A DNA stretch of 64,000 bases from Shimia sp047124445 (lineage in GTDB: Bacteria > Pseudomonadota > Alphaproteobacteria > Rhodobacterales > Rhodobacteraceae): positions 558,001 through 622,000 of the forward strand of contig NZ_CP138921.1 of assembly GCF_047124445.1 (NCBI RefSeq), read 5' to 3'. A program made the translations under genes and the position numbers. The notes beneath the pieces were generated by a model. That model made no database searches. It was not told the origin of the DNA and saw only the letters and a program-made list of their open reading frames with translations. How positions within the stretch are numbered: the stretch's first letter is position 1; the number at the start of each line of letters is the position of its first letter. Below, in pieces: positions 41,450-49,881 of the stretch.

Positions 41450-42310
41450 TCAGCTGAGCCGGTCCAGGGCGGTGCGGGCAGCGGCGGCGACCTTGTTAGG
41501 GGCTTCCAGCGGCAGCAGGTGGCCGTAGTCTGGCAGGGATTGGAAGGTCATGTCCGGGCGGCTGTCGCGCAGGCTGCGGGCGATGGACGGGTCCATGAAC
41601 AAGGACGGCTTGCCGATGATGACCTCGGTGGGCACGGTGAGGCGTTTGAGTGTTGGCAAGATCAGTGGTGGGGTGGCGTAAAGGTGCGCCTCCCAATTGC
41701 GCGGGTACTCCAGCTTGATGCCGGTGCCGTCGGGCACGGTGAGTGCCTCAATGAGGCCGCGCAGGGTGGCGTCGTCAAAGCGGCGGTAGGCTTTGGAGGC
41801 GCGGTAATAGGCAAACGCAGACGCGAGGTCTGTCCACTGGGTGGGGCCGCTGAGCACTTCGGCGGCGGGGCCTTTGGTTTGGCGCAGGCGGTAGGGCAGC
41901 AGCTTGAGCAGCAGGCGGATGCGGCGGGTGACGCCGGAGGGCTCAATTAACACGAGACCTTTGAACAGGTCGGGGCGTTTCACGGCAGCCATCGCAGTGG
42001 TGGCTGCGCCGATGGAGTGGCCCATTGCCATGACGGGTGCGTTTTGGGTGGCCTCGATCCATTCGATCATGTCGTCGGCAAAGAGATCCCACTCGCGCCG
42101 CGGATTGGGCGGTGGGGCGTCTTGCCACAACGGGCGCATGGCGAGCGCTTTGAGGTGATAGCTGTCGCCCAGTGCGGAGAGAAATGGCGCGTAGCAGCGC
42201 GGACCAAGCGCGGTTGCGTGGTGAAAGACCACCGTTGGGCCGGTGCCGGTGTTCTGCCAAGCGGCAGCGGTGCCGCCGGAGAGCTTGCTGTGGTGCCATG
42301 TCAATTGCAT
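41450..42310 (-). CDS. Alpha/beta hydrolase
   Basis: Hydrolase of 286 residues. VVFHHATALGPRCYAPFLSAL is the oxyanion region, AMGHSIGAATTAMAAVKRPDLF the nucleophile elbow (Ser near 117), and YGHLLPLEAPNKV supplies a late His. The acid is probably the Asp in KPSLFMDPSIARSL. Substrate unknown. The ATG at 42310 (MQLTWHHSKLSGG) is chosen; the open frame continues upstream past the start of the divergent NTF2-like frame. Confidence 0.82.
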   Translation of the reverse strand: MQLTWHHSKLSGGTAAAWQNTGTGPTVVFHHATALGPRCYAPFLSALGDSYHLKALAMRPLWQDAPPPNPRREWDLFADDMIEWIEATQNAPVMAMGHSIGAATTAMAAVKRPDLFKGLVLIEPSGVTRRIRLLLKLLPYRLRQTKGPAAEVLSGPTQWTDLASAFAYYRASKAYRRFDDATLRGLIEALTVPDGTGIKLEYPRNWEAHLYATPPLILPTLKRLTVPTEVIIGKPSLFMDPSIARSLRDSRPDMTFQSLPDYGHLLPLEAPNKVAAAARTALDRLS

Positions 42311-42471
42311 GCGGCGCAGGCTAGTTGTGCCAAAGCTGTGCGCAAGGGTGACGTCGGGGACGGTGCCAGCGCGGAAAATTGGCAAAAACCGCATTGGTCA
42401 GACTTGAAACGGAGCATGTGGTCGTCCACATAGGCTCAAATTTGCTTCTAGTTAGAGAGAGGGACTCTATC

Positions 42472-42945
42472 GTGGCCATCACTGAATCCGAACTGAGCGC
42501 AGCACGTGAAGCCTGGGGCGCGGGCCTTGTGGCGATTTCCAAAGCCTATGAGGCGGGCGGAATTGACGAAGCGCGACCAGTGGCCGAAGGGGTTCTGGAC
42601 GCGGCTTATGGCTACAACCTGGGTCCTGTGCTGTTCAAACCAACCCTCGCCAGCGGTGACCAGACCTTCCGCCCAACCAAAAAAGGCGCGCTGTCCTATT
42701 TTGTGGGCCATGACGAAGAGTACCCGCTGGACGGTGGCTTTGGCATCAAAGGCTGGCGTGAGATGGAGAGCGTGACCTCCGCAAGCTTCATCGAGGGTGA
42801 TGTGGCGATGTGGATGGGCTGGGTGATCCTGACCGACAAGGATGGCAACGTGACCAAGGTCGACAAGAGCTTTGGTTATAAGAAAGACGCCGAGGGCACT
42901 CTGCGGATTGTGCAGCACCACAGCTCGCTGCCGTTTCAGCCGTAA
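42472..42945 (+). CDS. NTF2-like (SnoaL-type) protein
   Basis: Protein of 157 residues with a cone-shaped NTF2/SnoaL-like pattern: the helix SELSAAREAWGAGLVAISKAYEAGG, KPTLASGDQTFRPTKKGALSYF, and strands SASFIEGDVAMWMGWVILTDKDG and RIVQHHSSLPF at the end. These proteins are often mislabelled phosphoribosyl-AMP cyclohydrolase in roseobacters, but no HisI motif is seen. The GTG at 42472 is chosen because AGAGAGGGA lies about 10 bp upstream; the ATG-led longer frame overlaps the divergent hydrolase promoter. A terminator follows. Confidence 0.8.
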   Translation: MAITESELSAAREAWGAGLVAISKAYEAGGIDEARPVAEGVLDAAYGYNLGPVLFKPTLASGDQTFRPTKKGALSYFVGHDEEYPLDGGFGIKGWREMESVTSASFIEGDVAMWMGWVILTDKDGNVTKVDKSFGYKKDAEGTLRIVQHHSSLPFQP

Positions 42946-42964
42946 GGGGTGAGAGAGTTTGAGA

Positions 42965-42992
42965 AAAGCCCCGCCGATGTGCGGGGCTTTTT
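42965..42992 (+). terminator. Intrinsic terminator of the NTF2-like gene
   Basis: Perfect 10-bp stem AAAGCCCCGC (42965-42974) and GCGGGGCTTT (42981-42990), loop CGATGT, then T's. It lies 20 bp past the stop. Confidence 0.9.
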
Positions 42993-43083
42993 GTTTGTGG
43001 GCAGCGCTGGTGGCAGACTTGCCTCACCTCGGCATGTGGCGCATCGTGCGTTTGGCTTTCTAGGATGACAGGCGGGGGATGCG

Positions 43084-43968
43084 ATGCGGGTTTTCTTTAC
43101 AGGTGGCAGTGGCAAAGCGGGCAAATGGGCCATTCGGCATTTGCAGGAACAGGGGCATCACGTGGTCAATGCGGACCGCGTGCCTTCGGGGTTGGAGTGT
43201 TCCGAACTGCTGATCGATCTCTGTGACGCAGGGCAAGTGATCGGTGCGATGTCGCAGTTCACCGATTTTCACGAATTGGATGCGGGCACCGGCGTGCCGA
43301 CCTATGATGCCGTGGTGCATTTTGCGGCGGTGCCGCGGGTGATGATCGGCACGGATGGCGAGTGTTTTCGGCAGAACACCTTGAGCACCTACAATGTAAT
43401 CGAGGCGGCGGTGAAGCTTGGCATTCCCAAGGTGATCTTTGCCAGTTCCGAGACGACCTACGGCGTGTGTTTTGCCGATGGTGAGATAAAGCCCGATTTT
43501 GTGCCAGTGGATGAGACCCACCCCACCGTGCCGCATGACAGCTACGCCATGTCCAAAGTCTGCAACGAAGCCACCGCGCGCAGTTTTCAGGCGCGCACCG
43601 GCAGCGATATTTATGGGTTGCGGATCAACAATGTGATCGAGCCGCATGAATACGCCGAGATGTTCCCGGCCTTTGTCAAAGATCCCGCTCTGCGGCGGCG
43701 CAATATTTTTGCCTATATCGATGCCAGGGATCTGGGGCACATGGTGGACTGTTGTCTGAAGACCGACGGGCTGGGCTATGAGGTGTTCAACGTGGCCAAT
43801 GATGACAGCTCGGTTGGCATCCCTTCGGATCAGGTGATTGCGCAGTTTTATCAAGGCGTTGAAGTGCGCGGCGAGATGGGGGCTAACGAGACGTTTTACG
43901 CCAATAAAAAAGCCAAAGAGATGGTTGGCTTTGCGCCGCAACATGGCTGGCGTGATCTGTTGGCGTGA
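43084..43968 (+). CDS. NAD-dependent epimerase/dehydratase
   Basis: Extended SDR of 294 residues. The NAD loop is FFTGGSGKAGKWAIRHL, the catalytic Ser is in KVIFASSETTYG, and Tyr/Lys are in DSYAMSKVCNEATA. The C-terminal part has AYIDARDLGHMVDCCLKTDGLGYEVFNVANDDSSVGIPS, a sugar-nucleotide-epimerase pattern. Substrate unknown; UDP-sugar or short aldose-type substrates are possible. It is flanked by unrelated genes and is convergent with the DMT transporter. Confidence 0.88.
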   Translation: MRVFFTGGSGKAGKWAIRHLQEQGHHVVNADRVPSGLECSELLIDLCDAGQVIGAMSQFTDFHELDAGTGVPTYDAVVHFAAVPRVMIGTDGECFRQNTLSTYNVIEAAVKLGIPKVIFASSETTYGVCFADGEIKPDFVPVDETHPTVPHDSYAMSKVCNEATARSFQARTGSDIYGLRINNVIEPHEYAEMFPAFVKDPALRRRNIFAYIDARDLGHMVDCCLKTDGLGYEVFNVANDDSSVGIPSDQVIAQFYQGVEVRGEMGANETFYANKKAKEMVGFAPQHGWRDLLA

Positions 43969-44003
43969 AGCCCAGGCCCATGATCGGCCGCATTGCATCA
44001 TGC

Positions 44004-44921
44004 CTAGGGTGCTGCCGGGCGATGCAACGCCACGCCAACCATGACCAATGCGACACCCGCAAGATCCCCCAAGCTTGGGATTTGGCGCAGCACCACTATG
44101 CCGATCCCTGTGGCGGTGGCGGGGAGAAGCGTGAGTAGTAGGGCAAAGCTGGCGCGGGGCAAGCGGGACATGGCGAGTTGGTCGCAGACATAGGGAACTA
44201 CAGACGAACACAGGCCGACGCCGATGCCGGCCAAGACCAAAAACGGCATGTCAAAAGCCTTGATGGCCTGCAGCAGACCGATGGGCATGACAAACAGGCC
44301 GGCGGCGAACATGGCCGCGCCGAGCCGTTCGACGCCACCGGAGGCGCCGTCTTGGGAGATTTTGTGACCCAGGATGATGTAGAGCACAAACAGCGCGCCG
44401 TTGAGCACGGCCCAGAACAGGCCGAGCAGATCGGCGGTTCGGTTGTCCGGCGAAAGCAGAGATGGCACGTCGATCAGCAGCAGCACGCCCAGGCTGGCTA
44501 CGCAGAGCGCCAGAAGATTGCGGCCGCTGCGTAAACCCCAAAGGGCGAGGCCAATGGGGCCAATAAACTCGATTGCCGCGACCAGAGCGATAGGGAGACG
44601 ATCGAGGGCGAGGTAGAAAGCGCTGTTCATGCCGGCGAGGCTTGCGCCCAATGTGAGCAACAGGAGGCGGTCCTTGGGGCTGGCCTTTTGGAAGGTGCGC
44701 CAGGGCTTGGTGAAGGGCGCAAAGATCAGCGCGGCGGCGGTGATGCGAAACCAGGCCACGCCCAGCACGCCAATGGACGGAAACAGCAACACGGCAAAAG
44801 CTGGCCCGAGGTAGTGAAACACGGCGGACACGGAGAACCAGGCCTGCGGCGGCACACGCTGGGCCATGTGCGACAGGGCTGCCGTTGGTTTGGCGGTGGG
44901 GCGGAAAGCTTGATCTGACAT
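44004..44921 (-). CDS. EamA-family exporter (RhtA-like)
   Basis: Membrane protein of 305 residues with about ten helices in two EamA repeats (FHYLGPAFAVLLFPSIGVLGVAWF, LPIALVAAIEFIGPIGLALWG, VVPYVCDQLAMSRLPRASFALLLTLLPATATGIG). The pattern LDRLPIALVAAIEFIGP is typical of RhtA/threonine-homoserine exporters. A divergent Lrp/AsnC gene 47 bp away is the classical arrangement for an amino-acid exporter and its regulator. Start set at MSDQAFRP; an ATG five codons upstream is possible. Confidence 0.85.
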   Translation of the reverse strand: MSDQAFRPTAKPTAALSHMAQRVPPQAWFSVSAVFHYLGPAFAVLLFPSIGVLGVAWFRITAAALIFAPFTKPWRTFQKASPKDRLLLLTLGASLAGMNSAFYLALDRLPIALVAAIEFIGPIGLALWGLRSGRNLLALCVASLGVLLLIDVPSLLSPDNRTADLLGLFWAVLNGALFVLYIILGHKISQDGASGGVERLGAAMFAAGLFVMPIGLLQAIKAFDMPFLVLAGIGVGLCSSVVPYVCDQLAMSRLPRASFALLLTLLPATATGIGIVVLRQIPSLGDLAGVALVMVGVALHRPAAP

Positions 44922-44968
44922 AGGGTCAGGATGCAAGGTTGGAGCTGTGTTTTATATGGAGGTTCGAT

Positions 44969-45472
44969 GTGTCGTTGTTAAAAAATGCAGTGGAAGAGAA
45001 GGTGAGCGTGGGGCTGGACCTTCGATCCGAAGGTGGGGTTCTGGACCATATCGATGCGGCGATTCTGCGGGAGCTGAGTGCGGATGCACGGATCGCGCGG
45101 GCGGAACTGGCCCGACGCGTGGGCCTGTCTGCGCCCAGCGTTGCGGATCGGGTGCGGCGTTTGGAGGATGTGGGGATCATCACCGGCTATGGGGCGCGGA
45201 TTGATCCAAGCAAGCTGGGGTACGGCTTGGCTGTGCTGATCCGGGCACGACCAATGCCGGGCGAGATGGCCAATATGATCGCTGTCCTTCAGGCCACGCC
45301 GCAGATTGTCTCCTGTGATCGTGTGTCCGGTGAGGATTGTTTTGTGGCGCGGGCGCATGTGCGGGATGTTGCGGAGATGGAGGCGGTGATTGACCGGATT
45401 GTGCCTTTTGGGGCGACCAATTCGTCGATTGTGCAATCGTCGCCGGTGACGGAACGTCTTGTGCCGCTGTGA
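44969..45472 (+). CDS. Lrp/AsnC-family regulator
   Basis: Transcription regulator of 167 residues. A short N-terminal extension precedes the winged helix-turn-helix (DHIDAAILRELSADARIARAELARRVGLSAPSVADRVRRLEDVGIITGYGARID). The C-terminal RAM domain includes IVSCDRVSGEDCFVARAHVRDVAEME. Start chosen at the GTG (44969) preceded by GGAGG; the frame further upstream lacks a ribosome site. It is divergent from the RhtA-like exporter and is likely its amino-acid-sensing regulator. Confidence 0.9.
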   Translation: MSLLKNAVEEKVSVGLDLRSEGGVLDHIDAAILRELSADARIARAELARRVGLSAPSVADRVRRLEDVGIITGYGARIDPSKLGYGLAVLIRARPMPGEMANMIAVLQATPQIVSCDRVSGEDCFVARAHVRDVAEMEAVIDRIVPFGATNSSIVQSSPVTERLVPL

Positions 45473-45572
45473 GATGGGGAAGTTGATCTCTCCCTTGAGG
45501 TGAGAAGGGTCTTGGCGTGGACAGTTTTTCCGGCAATATGGCGTCATTGATTTTTTGACCAAGGACGTTTTG

Positions 45573-45953
45573 ATGACTTTTGTTCTGAAACCTATTGTTT
45601 TTGCTGCCGCTTTTGTTGGTGGCATTGCCTGCCAGGCGGCGGTTGTGGCTGCGGACCAAACCCCGGTGATTGGCGCCAACAACACCACCTATTCGCCCCA
45701 GAACTTCTCCGGCCGCTGGAAGCTGCGGCAGAGTGATGGGGAGATCTGTCTGGTGGAGCTGAAGGTCACCGACGCCAGCCCGCACGATCTGGGGCTGCGG
45801 GCCTGCACCGATCAGGCGATCACCAGTGCCAAACAGTGGGAAATGCGCAACCGCGATCTGGTGTTTTTTGCTGCTGACGGTGGCGAGATCGGGCCGTTCA
45901 AAGTGACGGAGCCCAACAAGCTGGAAGGCGCGGGGATGATCCTGTTCCGGTGA
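45573..45953 (+). CDS. Secreted AprI/Inh-type protease inhibitor-like protein
   Basis: Protein of 126 residues with a signal peptide (VLKPIVFAAAFVGGIACQAAVVA). The core NFSGRWKLRQSDGEICLVELKV ... WEMRNRDLVFFAADGGEIGPFKV matches the Inh/AprI metalloprotease inhibitor and Omp19 fold, with the two cysteines of the disulfide. It would act in the periplasm or at the surface against a secreted zinc metalloprotease; no such protease is in the window. Start ATG 45573 follows AAGGA. Confidence 0.8.
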   Translation: MTFVLKPIVFAAAFVGGIACQAAVVAADQTPVIGANNTTYSPQNFSGRWKLRQSDGEICLVELKVTDASPHDLGLRACTDQAITSAKQWEMRNRDLVFFAADGGEIGPFKVTEPNKLEGAGMILFR

Positions 45954-45981
45954 GGTCGCAGTATTTGGCGACTGAATGTTC

Positions 45982-46009
45982 AAAGGCCCCTGCGATGCGT
46001 GGGGCCTTT
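45982..46009. terminator. Bidirectional terminator of Inh and Lrp genes
   Basis: Stem AAAGGCCCC (45982-45990) and GGGGCCTTT (46001-46009) around a 10-base loop TGCGATGCGT that itself may pair. It overlaps the Lrp stop codon on the minus strand and lies 28 bp past the Inh gene. Confidence 0.75.
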
Positions 46010-46479
46010 TACGTTAAGTGATCGAGCGGCACGTCGAGGCCGACTTTTTTGCGGCTCATCACCACGGAGGTGCGAAAGCGGCGGACGTTGGCGTTTTCAA
46101 AGAACAGGCGGTGGGTGAGCTGTTCAAAATCGGCCATGTCTTTGACCACGCAGATCAGGCAGAAGTCGGCTTCGCCGGTGATGTAGTAACATTGCTGGAC
46201 CTGCGGGTCGGTGCGGGCTTGGCGGACAAACAGGTCGATTTGATCCAGCCGCTCGCGCTCCAGTTCGACCATCACCACAAAGGTCATGTTCTGACCAAGT
46301 TTCTCCGGCGCAAGCACGGCAATCTCGCGCTCGATCACGCCGGTCTCGCGCAGGTTGCGCAGGCGGCGTTGCACGGTGGCGGTCGAGAGACCGGTGAGGT
46401 CTGCGAGTTGTTCGAGGCTGCTGCGGGCGTTTTCTTGCAGGGCGCTCAGAATGGATTTGTCAGCGGTGTCGAGGGTCAT
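46009..46479 (-). CDS. Lrp/AsnC-family regulator next to the flavo-MOSC gene
   Basis: Regulator of 156 residues. The winged helix is LDTADKSILSALQENARSSLEQLADLTGLSTATVQRRLRNLRETGVIEREIA. The ligand-binding RAM domain includes VQQCYYITGEADFCLICVVKDMADFEQLTHRLFF with the Gly-Glu-x-D-F pattern of the effector site. It is divergent from the MOSC-reductase fusion with 174 bp between starts, which hold three inverted repeats, so it probably controls that gene and itself. The stop codon overlaps a hairpin terminator. Confidence 0.92.
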   Translation of the reverse strand: MTLDTADKSILSALQENARSSLEQLADLTGLSTATVQRRLRNLRETGVIEREIAVLAPEKLGQNMTFVVMVELERERLDQIDLFVRQARTDPQVQQCYYITGEADFCLICVVKDMADFEQLTHRLFFENANVRRFRTSVVMSRKKVGLDVPLDHLT

Positions 46480-46491
46480 TGGGCGGGTGCA

Positions 46492-46536
46492 CTCATTGAA
46501 TGAGAAAATTTCTCTTACGCCAGGTCATCAATGACC
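46492..46536. promoter_or_regulatory. Three helically phased inverted repeats (candidate Lrp operators)
   Basis: CTCATT-G-AATGAG (46492-46504), GAGAAA-A-TTTCTC (46502-46514) and GGTCAT-CA-ATGACC (46523-46536), all perfect. Their centres are about 10 and 21.5 bp apart, one and two helix turns. The central one has the AT-rich core seen in Lrp-family sites. They lie 13 to 57 bp upstream of the Lrp start and 118 bp or more before the fusion gene start. Confidence 0.6.
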
Positions 46537-46653
46537 GAAAGGCATCACTGGGTTTTGGCATAACACCCCCATGATACAGCCAGGATACAGTTTTTGCCCC
46601 GCTCACATGTTTCGTTTCGCTTTCCATGGCCAAGGGTCGGGGAGGGCGGCGCG

Positions 46654-48429
46654 ATGGTGACACTGACGTCGATTTACCGCTATCCGATCAAAGGCCTGCC
46701 GGGGGAGATGTTGCCGGAGGTTGAACTTGCCAAAGGCTGCGGGCTGCCCGGAGATCGGCAAAGGGCGATCCAGAGTGGGGCATTGCCGGTGAAGCCGGAA
46801 GGGGAATGGACCGCCTGTCAGGCGTTTCAGCGCCTGACGATCCGGCCGGAATTGACCTGTTATGATCTGCGTTCTGACGGCGATGTGCTGCAAGTGACGG
46901 CGCCCTCGGGGGCATTGGCGGAGGTGTGGCCTGAGAGCGCTGGGGTCGCTGCCTTTGAGGGGGACTTGGACGGGCAGACGCAGCTGGCCCGCGCGGCGGC
47001 GGGGCGGGGGTATTGGGACCATCCGGATGCGGCGGTGTCCATTATCAACCTGTCGACCGTGGAAGCGATCGGCAAAGCATTGGGGCGCGAGATTGATCCG
47101 TTGCGGTTTCGCGGCAATCTCTATGTGCGGGCCAGGCCTTGGGAAGAGTTTTCCTGGCTTGGCAAAACACTGCGGTTTGGCGGTGTCGACTTGCAGATCA
47201 TTCGGCCAATTGACCGGTGCAAAGGCACGTCGGTGAATGTTCAGACCGGCGCGTTGGATGTGAATATGCCGGCTGCGCTGCATCAGCATTTTGGGCATAT
47301 CTACTGCGGTGTGTATGCCACTGTGCGGCAGAGCGGTGTTCTGGCACCGGGTCTGTTGGGGGCTGTGGGGGAAGAGGTCTCGCAAGAGGCGGTGGCACAG
47401 GCGGCAGCGGTGGAGACCGCGCCTCCGGTGGCGCAGTGGCCACGGGGTGCGCAGGTGACTTCTGTGGTGCAAGAGACGGCGGAGGTGCGGTCTGTTTGGC
47501 TGGAGGATAGCCTTGCGGGGCTGGGCACCGTGGCGGGACTGAGGGCGGGGCAGTATGTGCGGCTGCACAATCTGGCGTCTGGTGGTGTTTGGCGCAGCTA
47601 TACGGTGTCAGCGGCAGAAGGCGGGCAGCTGCGGATTTCGGTGAAGCGCGATCAGGGGGCAGGCTCGCCGGCGGTACATCATGTGTCCGAAGGGGATCAT
47701 TTGGTGATCTCGGGGCCATACGGCGAGGCCACGTTGCGATCGGAGGCCGAGGCGGTCACATTGGTCAGCGCCGGGATCGGGATCACGCCAACAGTCGCCA
47801 AGCTGCGGCAGCTAGTGGCTGCGGGCTGGCAAAAACCGGTGCAGGTGGTGCATGTGGCGCGATCCTTGGCGGAGGCGGCGCTTTGGGATGAGTGCGAAAG
47901 CCTGGCGGCCGCGTTGCCACAAGCAGTGGTGCAGTTGCATTTGACGCAGGCAAACGGAGCGGCTGAAAGCGCGATTGCAGGCAGGCCGGATTTGGCGACC
48001 TTGGCGCGGTCTGTTGCCCAGGCAAGCGCGGATGTGCATGTCTGCGGGCCGGTTGGCTTTGTGGCTGCGTTTGAGGCGCGGTTGGCAGCGGCCGGGATTC
48101 CTATGGAACGGGTGTTTGTGGATCGGTTGGCCTCGCCCGGGGCGACGTCGGAGATGCGTGACATTCCAGAGGTCGCACCAATTTCAGTCACCTTGGCGCG
48201 GTCCAAGATTACCGCGACCTGGCAGCCTTCGGACGGGACCTTGTTGGAGTTCGCCGAGAAACATGGGGTTTTGCCGCCGTCCCATTGTCGGGCGGGTCTT
48301 TGTGGCAGTTGCAAATGTGGCATCAAAGCGGGACGGGCGACGCGGCTGTCAGGGCCTGAGGGGGAAGACACCACGCAAACATTAATCTGTTGCTCGGTGC
48401 CTTCGGGGCCGCTGGTGCTGGATGTGTGA
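46654..48429 (+). CDS. MOSC-domain protein fused to a flavin/NAD reductase and 2Fe-2S ferredoxin
   Basis: Protein of 591 residues with four parts in line. Residues 1-125 are a MOSC N-terminal beta-barrel (TSIYRYPIKGLPGEMLPEVEL). Residues 130-240 are the MOSC domain, with the molybdenum-ligand Cys189 in RPIDRCKGTSVNVQTG. Residues 265-500 are a ferredoxin-NADP reductase module (FAD motif RSYTVSA near 314, NAD motif SAGIGITPT near 372). Residues 505-591 are a plant-type 2Fe-2S ferredoxin (Cys545, 550, 553 and about 579). YcbX in E. coli has MOSC plus ferredoxin and borrows a separate reductase; here all are on one chain. Expected role: NAD(P)H reduction of N-hydroxylated bases or similar, inferred. 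Start ATG 46654 follows GGGAGGG. Confidence 0.9.
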   Translation: MVTLTSIYRYPIKGLPGEMLPEVELAKGCGLPGDRQRAIQSGALPVKPEGEWTACQAFQRLTIRPELTCYDLRSDGDVLQVTAPSGALAEVWPESAGVAAFEGDLDGQTQLARAAAGRGYWDHPDAAVSIINLSTVEAIGKALGREIDPLRFRGNLYVRARPWEEFSWLGKTLRFGGVDLQIIRPIDRCKGTSVNVQTGALDVNMPAALHQHFGHIYCGVYATVRQSGVLAPGLLGAVGEEVSQEAVAQAAAVETAPPVAQWPRGAQVTSVVQETAEVRSVWLEDSLAGLGTVAGLRAGQYVRLHNLASGGVWRSYTVSAAEGGQLRISVKRDQGAGSPAVHHVSEGDHLVISGPYGEATLRSEAEAVTLVSAGIGITPTVAKLRQLVAAGWQKPVQVVHVARSLAEAALWDECESLAAALPQAVVQLHLTQANGAAESAIAGRPDLATLARSVAQASADVHVCGPVGFVAAFEARLAAAGIPMERVFVDRLASPGATSEMRDIPEVAPISVTLARSKITATWQPSDGTLLEFAEKHGVLPPSHCRAGLCGSCKCGIKAGRATRLSGPEGEDTTQTLICCSVPSGPLVLDV

Positions 48430-48458
48430 GGTTTTGAGGCATTGAGCTTTCTTAAAGC

Positions 48459-49832
48459 TCACACCACCTTGATCCAGGTGCGCATACCCGCCGCCGCATG
48501 GGATAGCATGTGGCAGTGCATCAACCATTTGCCCGGGGCGCTGGCAATGAAGGCGATCTCACGGGTTTCACGGGGCTGCATCAGAATGGTGTCTTTTAGG
48601 GGGCCAAAGCTGCCGTCGGGCAGGACCTCCTGAAAATGCGTGCCGTGCAGGTGCATGGCGTGGGGAAAGGACGTGTCGTTTTGGATCGGGATGCGCACGA
48701 TCTGGCCTTGGGCGACTTCCACCAGCGGTGTGTCGCTGAGGCCGGCCTGGCCATTGAAAGCCCAGACCTGGCCCTTGTCGACCAGACTGCGCACGTCCAG
48801 TTTTTCGCCTTCGTAGGTGGCTTCGCGCAACCCGCCCATGGCGCCGCCTTCCATGAGCAGGGGCACGGTGAGGGCGTCGGTGAGGTCCGAGAGGCGTGGC
48901 ATTGGGTTGGTGGGGAGGGGCTGGATCGCGGCGCGGGCGGGTTGGGTGCCGGAGATGGGGATCTCTTTCAGCAGATAACCTGTATCGCCCTCGTGCAGGA
49001 CAATTTGCAGCGCGTTGGTCTCGTTGGCTTGGGCGTCAATGATCACGTCGGCGCGCTCGGCCGGGCCAAAGGGCATGGCGTCGAGCGGTTCGGGTGTGTC
49101 CAGGGGCATGCCATCGCGGGAGACCAGTTTGCCGTCGCCGCCTTGTACGGAGACGGTGATGACGCGGTCGGTGGCCACATTGACAAAGCGCAGGCGCAGG
49201 CGAGCGTTTTCCGGCACAGAGTCCGGCTGCTCGGACAGCTGTGCGTGGATGTAGTTGCCAAGCCGTCCGGCGTGGGTCCAGTCGTGCATGGCGTTAAAGT
49301 CATCGGTGATTTGCGCCTCGTCACTGAGCCGCCAATCGTCCAGCACCACAACGATGTCGTGGTCGACGTCTGGCGCGTTGGTTTCTTCCACCACAACCAC
49401 ACCGTAGAGGCCGCGGGCGACCTGTTCGGTGGATTGGTTGTGGGAGTGGTACCAGTAGGTGCCGGCGTCTTTGAGCGGGAATTCGTAGTGGAAGCGGTCA
49501 CCGGTGGGCACCGCGTCCTGGGTCATACCGGGCACACCGTCCATTGCGTTGGGCACGCGGATGCCGTGCCAGTGAATGGCGGTTGGGCTGGGCAGGCTGT
49601 TGAGCAGTTCTTGTCTGAGGGTGTCGCCTTGTTTGAAGCGCAGGAGCGGGCCGGGCACCGAGCCGTTGTAACCCCAGACCTCGGTTTGCGGGTAGTTGCC
49701 AAACTCTGCATCAATCAGCTGCACGCGGCCTGTGGCGGCCTCGATTACCGGAGTGGTGGCCGCGAAGCTGGTTTTGGGCGTCAGGGCCAGGGCGGCGGTG
49801 CTGGCGAGGAACTGGCGGCGGGTGAGAGGCAT
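48459..49832 (-). CDS. Multicopper oxidase (CueO/CopA-like)
   Basis: Tat-exported oxidase of 457 residues. The signal is LTRRQFLASTAALALTP. All four copper-ligand blocks are seen: IHWHGIRVPN, WYHSHNQS, HAMHLHGTHFQ, and HCHMLSHAAAGM with the type-1 Cys, His and Met. Three cupredoxin domains fill the length. Candidate functions are cuprous oxidation or oxidation of an organic substrate in the periplasm. It is the last gene of a minus-strand trio, 49 bp after a cytochrome c, which could be its electron donor. No copper efflux genes are near. A short GAGCTTT hairpin overlaps its stop (48444-48460). Confidence 0.92.
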   Translation of the reverse strand: MPLTRRQFLASTAALALTPKTSFAATTPVIEAATGRVQLIDAEFGNYPQTEVWGYNGSVPGPLLRFKQGDTLRQELLNSLPSPTAIHWHGIRVPNAMDGVPGMTQDAVPTGDRFHYEFPLKDAGTYWYHSHNQSTEQVARGLYGVVVVEETNAPDVDHDIVVVLDDWRLSDEAQITDDFNAMHDWTHAGRLGNYIHAQLSEQPDSVPENARLRLRFVNVATDRVITVSVQGGDGKLVSRDGMPLDTPEPLDAMPFGPAERADVIIDAQANETNALQIVLHEGDTGYLLKEIPISGTQPARAAIQPLPTNPMPRLSDLTDALTVPLLMEGGAMGGLREATYEGEKLDVRSLVDKGQVWAFNGQAGLSDTPLVEVAQGQIVRIPIQNDTSFPHAMHLHGTHFQEVLPDGSFGPLKDTILMQPRETREIAFIASAPGKWLMHCHMLSHAAAGMRTWIKVV

Positions 49833-49881
49833 GCGGGTACTCTTACAGGGTGCTTGTTTGGGTGTTTTGCTGGCGTGGCGT

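Noticed and set aside
42379..42471. Longer start of the NTF2-like gene at 42379
   Set aside because: The extra 31 residues are not typical of the family and overlap the divergent hydrolase's leader; the GTG at 42472 has the better ribosome site.
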